Made by a program: the position numbers and the translations under genes
DNA from: an uncultured Collinsella sp.
GTDB lineage: Bacteria > Actinomycetota > Coriobacteriia > Coriobacteriales > Coriobacteriaceae
Direction of reading: 5' to 3'
Assembly (NCBI GenBank): GCA_900548255.1
Contig: URKH01000028.1
Span: 1-23,758, forward strand
DNA: 23,758 nt
Notes under the pieces: model-generated
Told to the model about the DNA's origin: nothing
Seen by the model: only the letters and a program-made list of their open reading frames with translations
The model's database searches: none
In this document: positions 23,421 to 23,758 of the stretch, piece after piece
How the letters are laid out: each line of letters starts with the position of its first letter
Position numbering within the stretch: position 1 is the stretch's first letter

Positions 23421-23758
23421 CCGAGCCGCCCGCCATGCCGGCGACGGCCAGGAGCACGATCACCAGCGCGAGCTCGAGCACCGGCAGCACCAGGCCCGCC
23501 TTGCCCAGCCACGGCAGCGCGGCGGCCTCGTCGGCCGCGACGAGGCGCGTGATCAGGAGCGTGACGGCGATGCCGGTCGAGGCGGCCGACACGATGAACA
23601 GGATCGGCAGGACCGCCATGTTCCACAGCGGGAACGCCACGCCCGCGTCGCCCAGCAGCACGCCGGTGTAGGCGGCCACGCACACGGCCAGCACCGCGCC
23701 GACGACGTCGAGCGCCTTGGGGGTGCTCTTCTTCACCAGCAGGACGATGAGGTCGACG
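23409..23758 (-). CDS. NrfD/PsrC-family membrane subunit fragment (molybdoenzyme anchor type), partial at both ends
   Basis: Reading the minus strand from the window edge gives an open frame that enters with VDLIVLLVKKSTPKALDVVG and continues with three to four hydrophobic segments. The stretch YTGVLLGDAGVAFPLWNMAV followed by LPILFIVSAASTGIA matches the NrfD/DmsC/PsrC quinol-binding membrane subunit pattern (YTG.LL....P.WN...LP.LF..SA.STG). These proteins anchor respiratory molybdopterin or cytochrome complexes and exchange electrons with quinones. A GTG at 23736-23734 is internal, not the start. Past 23409 the frame enters antisense PPDK-regulator sequence (ILDFLQVAND...), which is not NrfD-like, so the gene is cut there. 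G+C is much higher than in all other genes of the window. Confidence 0.7.

Noticed and set aside
23409..23758. Plus-strand continuation of the PPDK regulator as a real long C-terminal extension
   Set aside because: The extension is Arg/His/Gln/Gly-rich without domains, exceeds the family length, and is exactly antisense to a frame with NrfD-type membrane motifs.
1..23758. CRISPR arrays, tRNA or rRNA genes, insertion sequences, phage or toxin-antitoxin modules
   Set aside because: I looked through all gaps on both strands and saw no regular repeats, cloverleaf-like sequences, transposase motifs or small toxin/antitoxin pairs.

Overview
The window reads as a single stretch of chromosome from a high-G+C Gram-positive of the Coriobacteriia, most likely Collinsella or a close relative. 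That is inferred from overall protein character, a G+C of roughly 60-65% by eye, very frequent TTG starts behind strong Shine-Dalgarno sequences, and the mix of a two-subunit glycyl-tRNA synthetase with a Firmicutes/Actinobacteria-style Rod cluster. The last ~350 bases do not fit this picture and look like foreign or mis-joined DNA. Both window ends cut through genes.

Layout. (1) 1-1636: the 3' end of a cyclophilin-type peptidyl-prolyl isomerase, then a TPR/one-TM protein. (2) 1659-11357: after a long hairpin, a tightly packed + strand run mreB-mreC-mreD-mrdA(PBP2)-rodA, then a DUF697-like protein and a radical SAM protein with its usual partner (TIGR03960/TIGR03936 types). The first five build the Rod elongasome; the last three have no established role. 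(3) 11354-15428: a strong promoter drives rplU-rpmA, which ends in an intrinsic terminator set directly against the obgE ribosome binding site; then obgE-nadD-yqeK-rsfS follow (ribosome assembly GTPase, NAD synthesis, HD phosphohydrolase, ribosome silencing factor), closed by a second terminator. (4) 15525-16790, minus strand: dinB (DNA polymerase IV), convergent with rsfS, with a possible degenerate LexA box in its leader. (5) 16895-19470: rpsP-khpA-rimM-trmD-lepB, a ribosome/tRNA maturation operon ending in signal peptidase I. (6) 19530-23400: glyQ-glyS followed by the PPDK regulatory protein gene. (7) from about 23409 to the end: an abrupt rise in G+C and a minus-strand NrfD/PsrC-type membrane protein fragment, read antisense into the tail of the PPDK regulator, whose own stop codon is missing.

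Nearly everything is conserved housekeeping. I found no CRISPR array, tRNA, rRNA, insertion sequence or defence system, and I do not see a clearly new system. The points most worth a second look are the junction near 23409, the terminator placed against the obgE ribosome binding site with no room for a new promoter, the DUF697-like gene embedded behind rodA, the extra N-terminal membrane segment in PBP2, and the possible SOS control of dinB.
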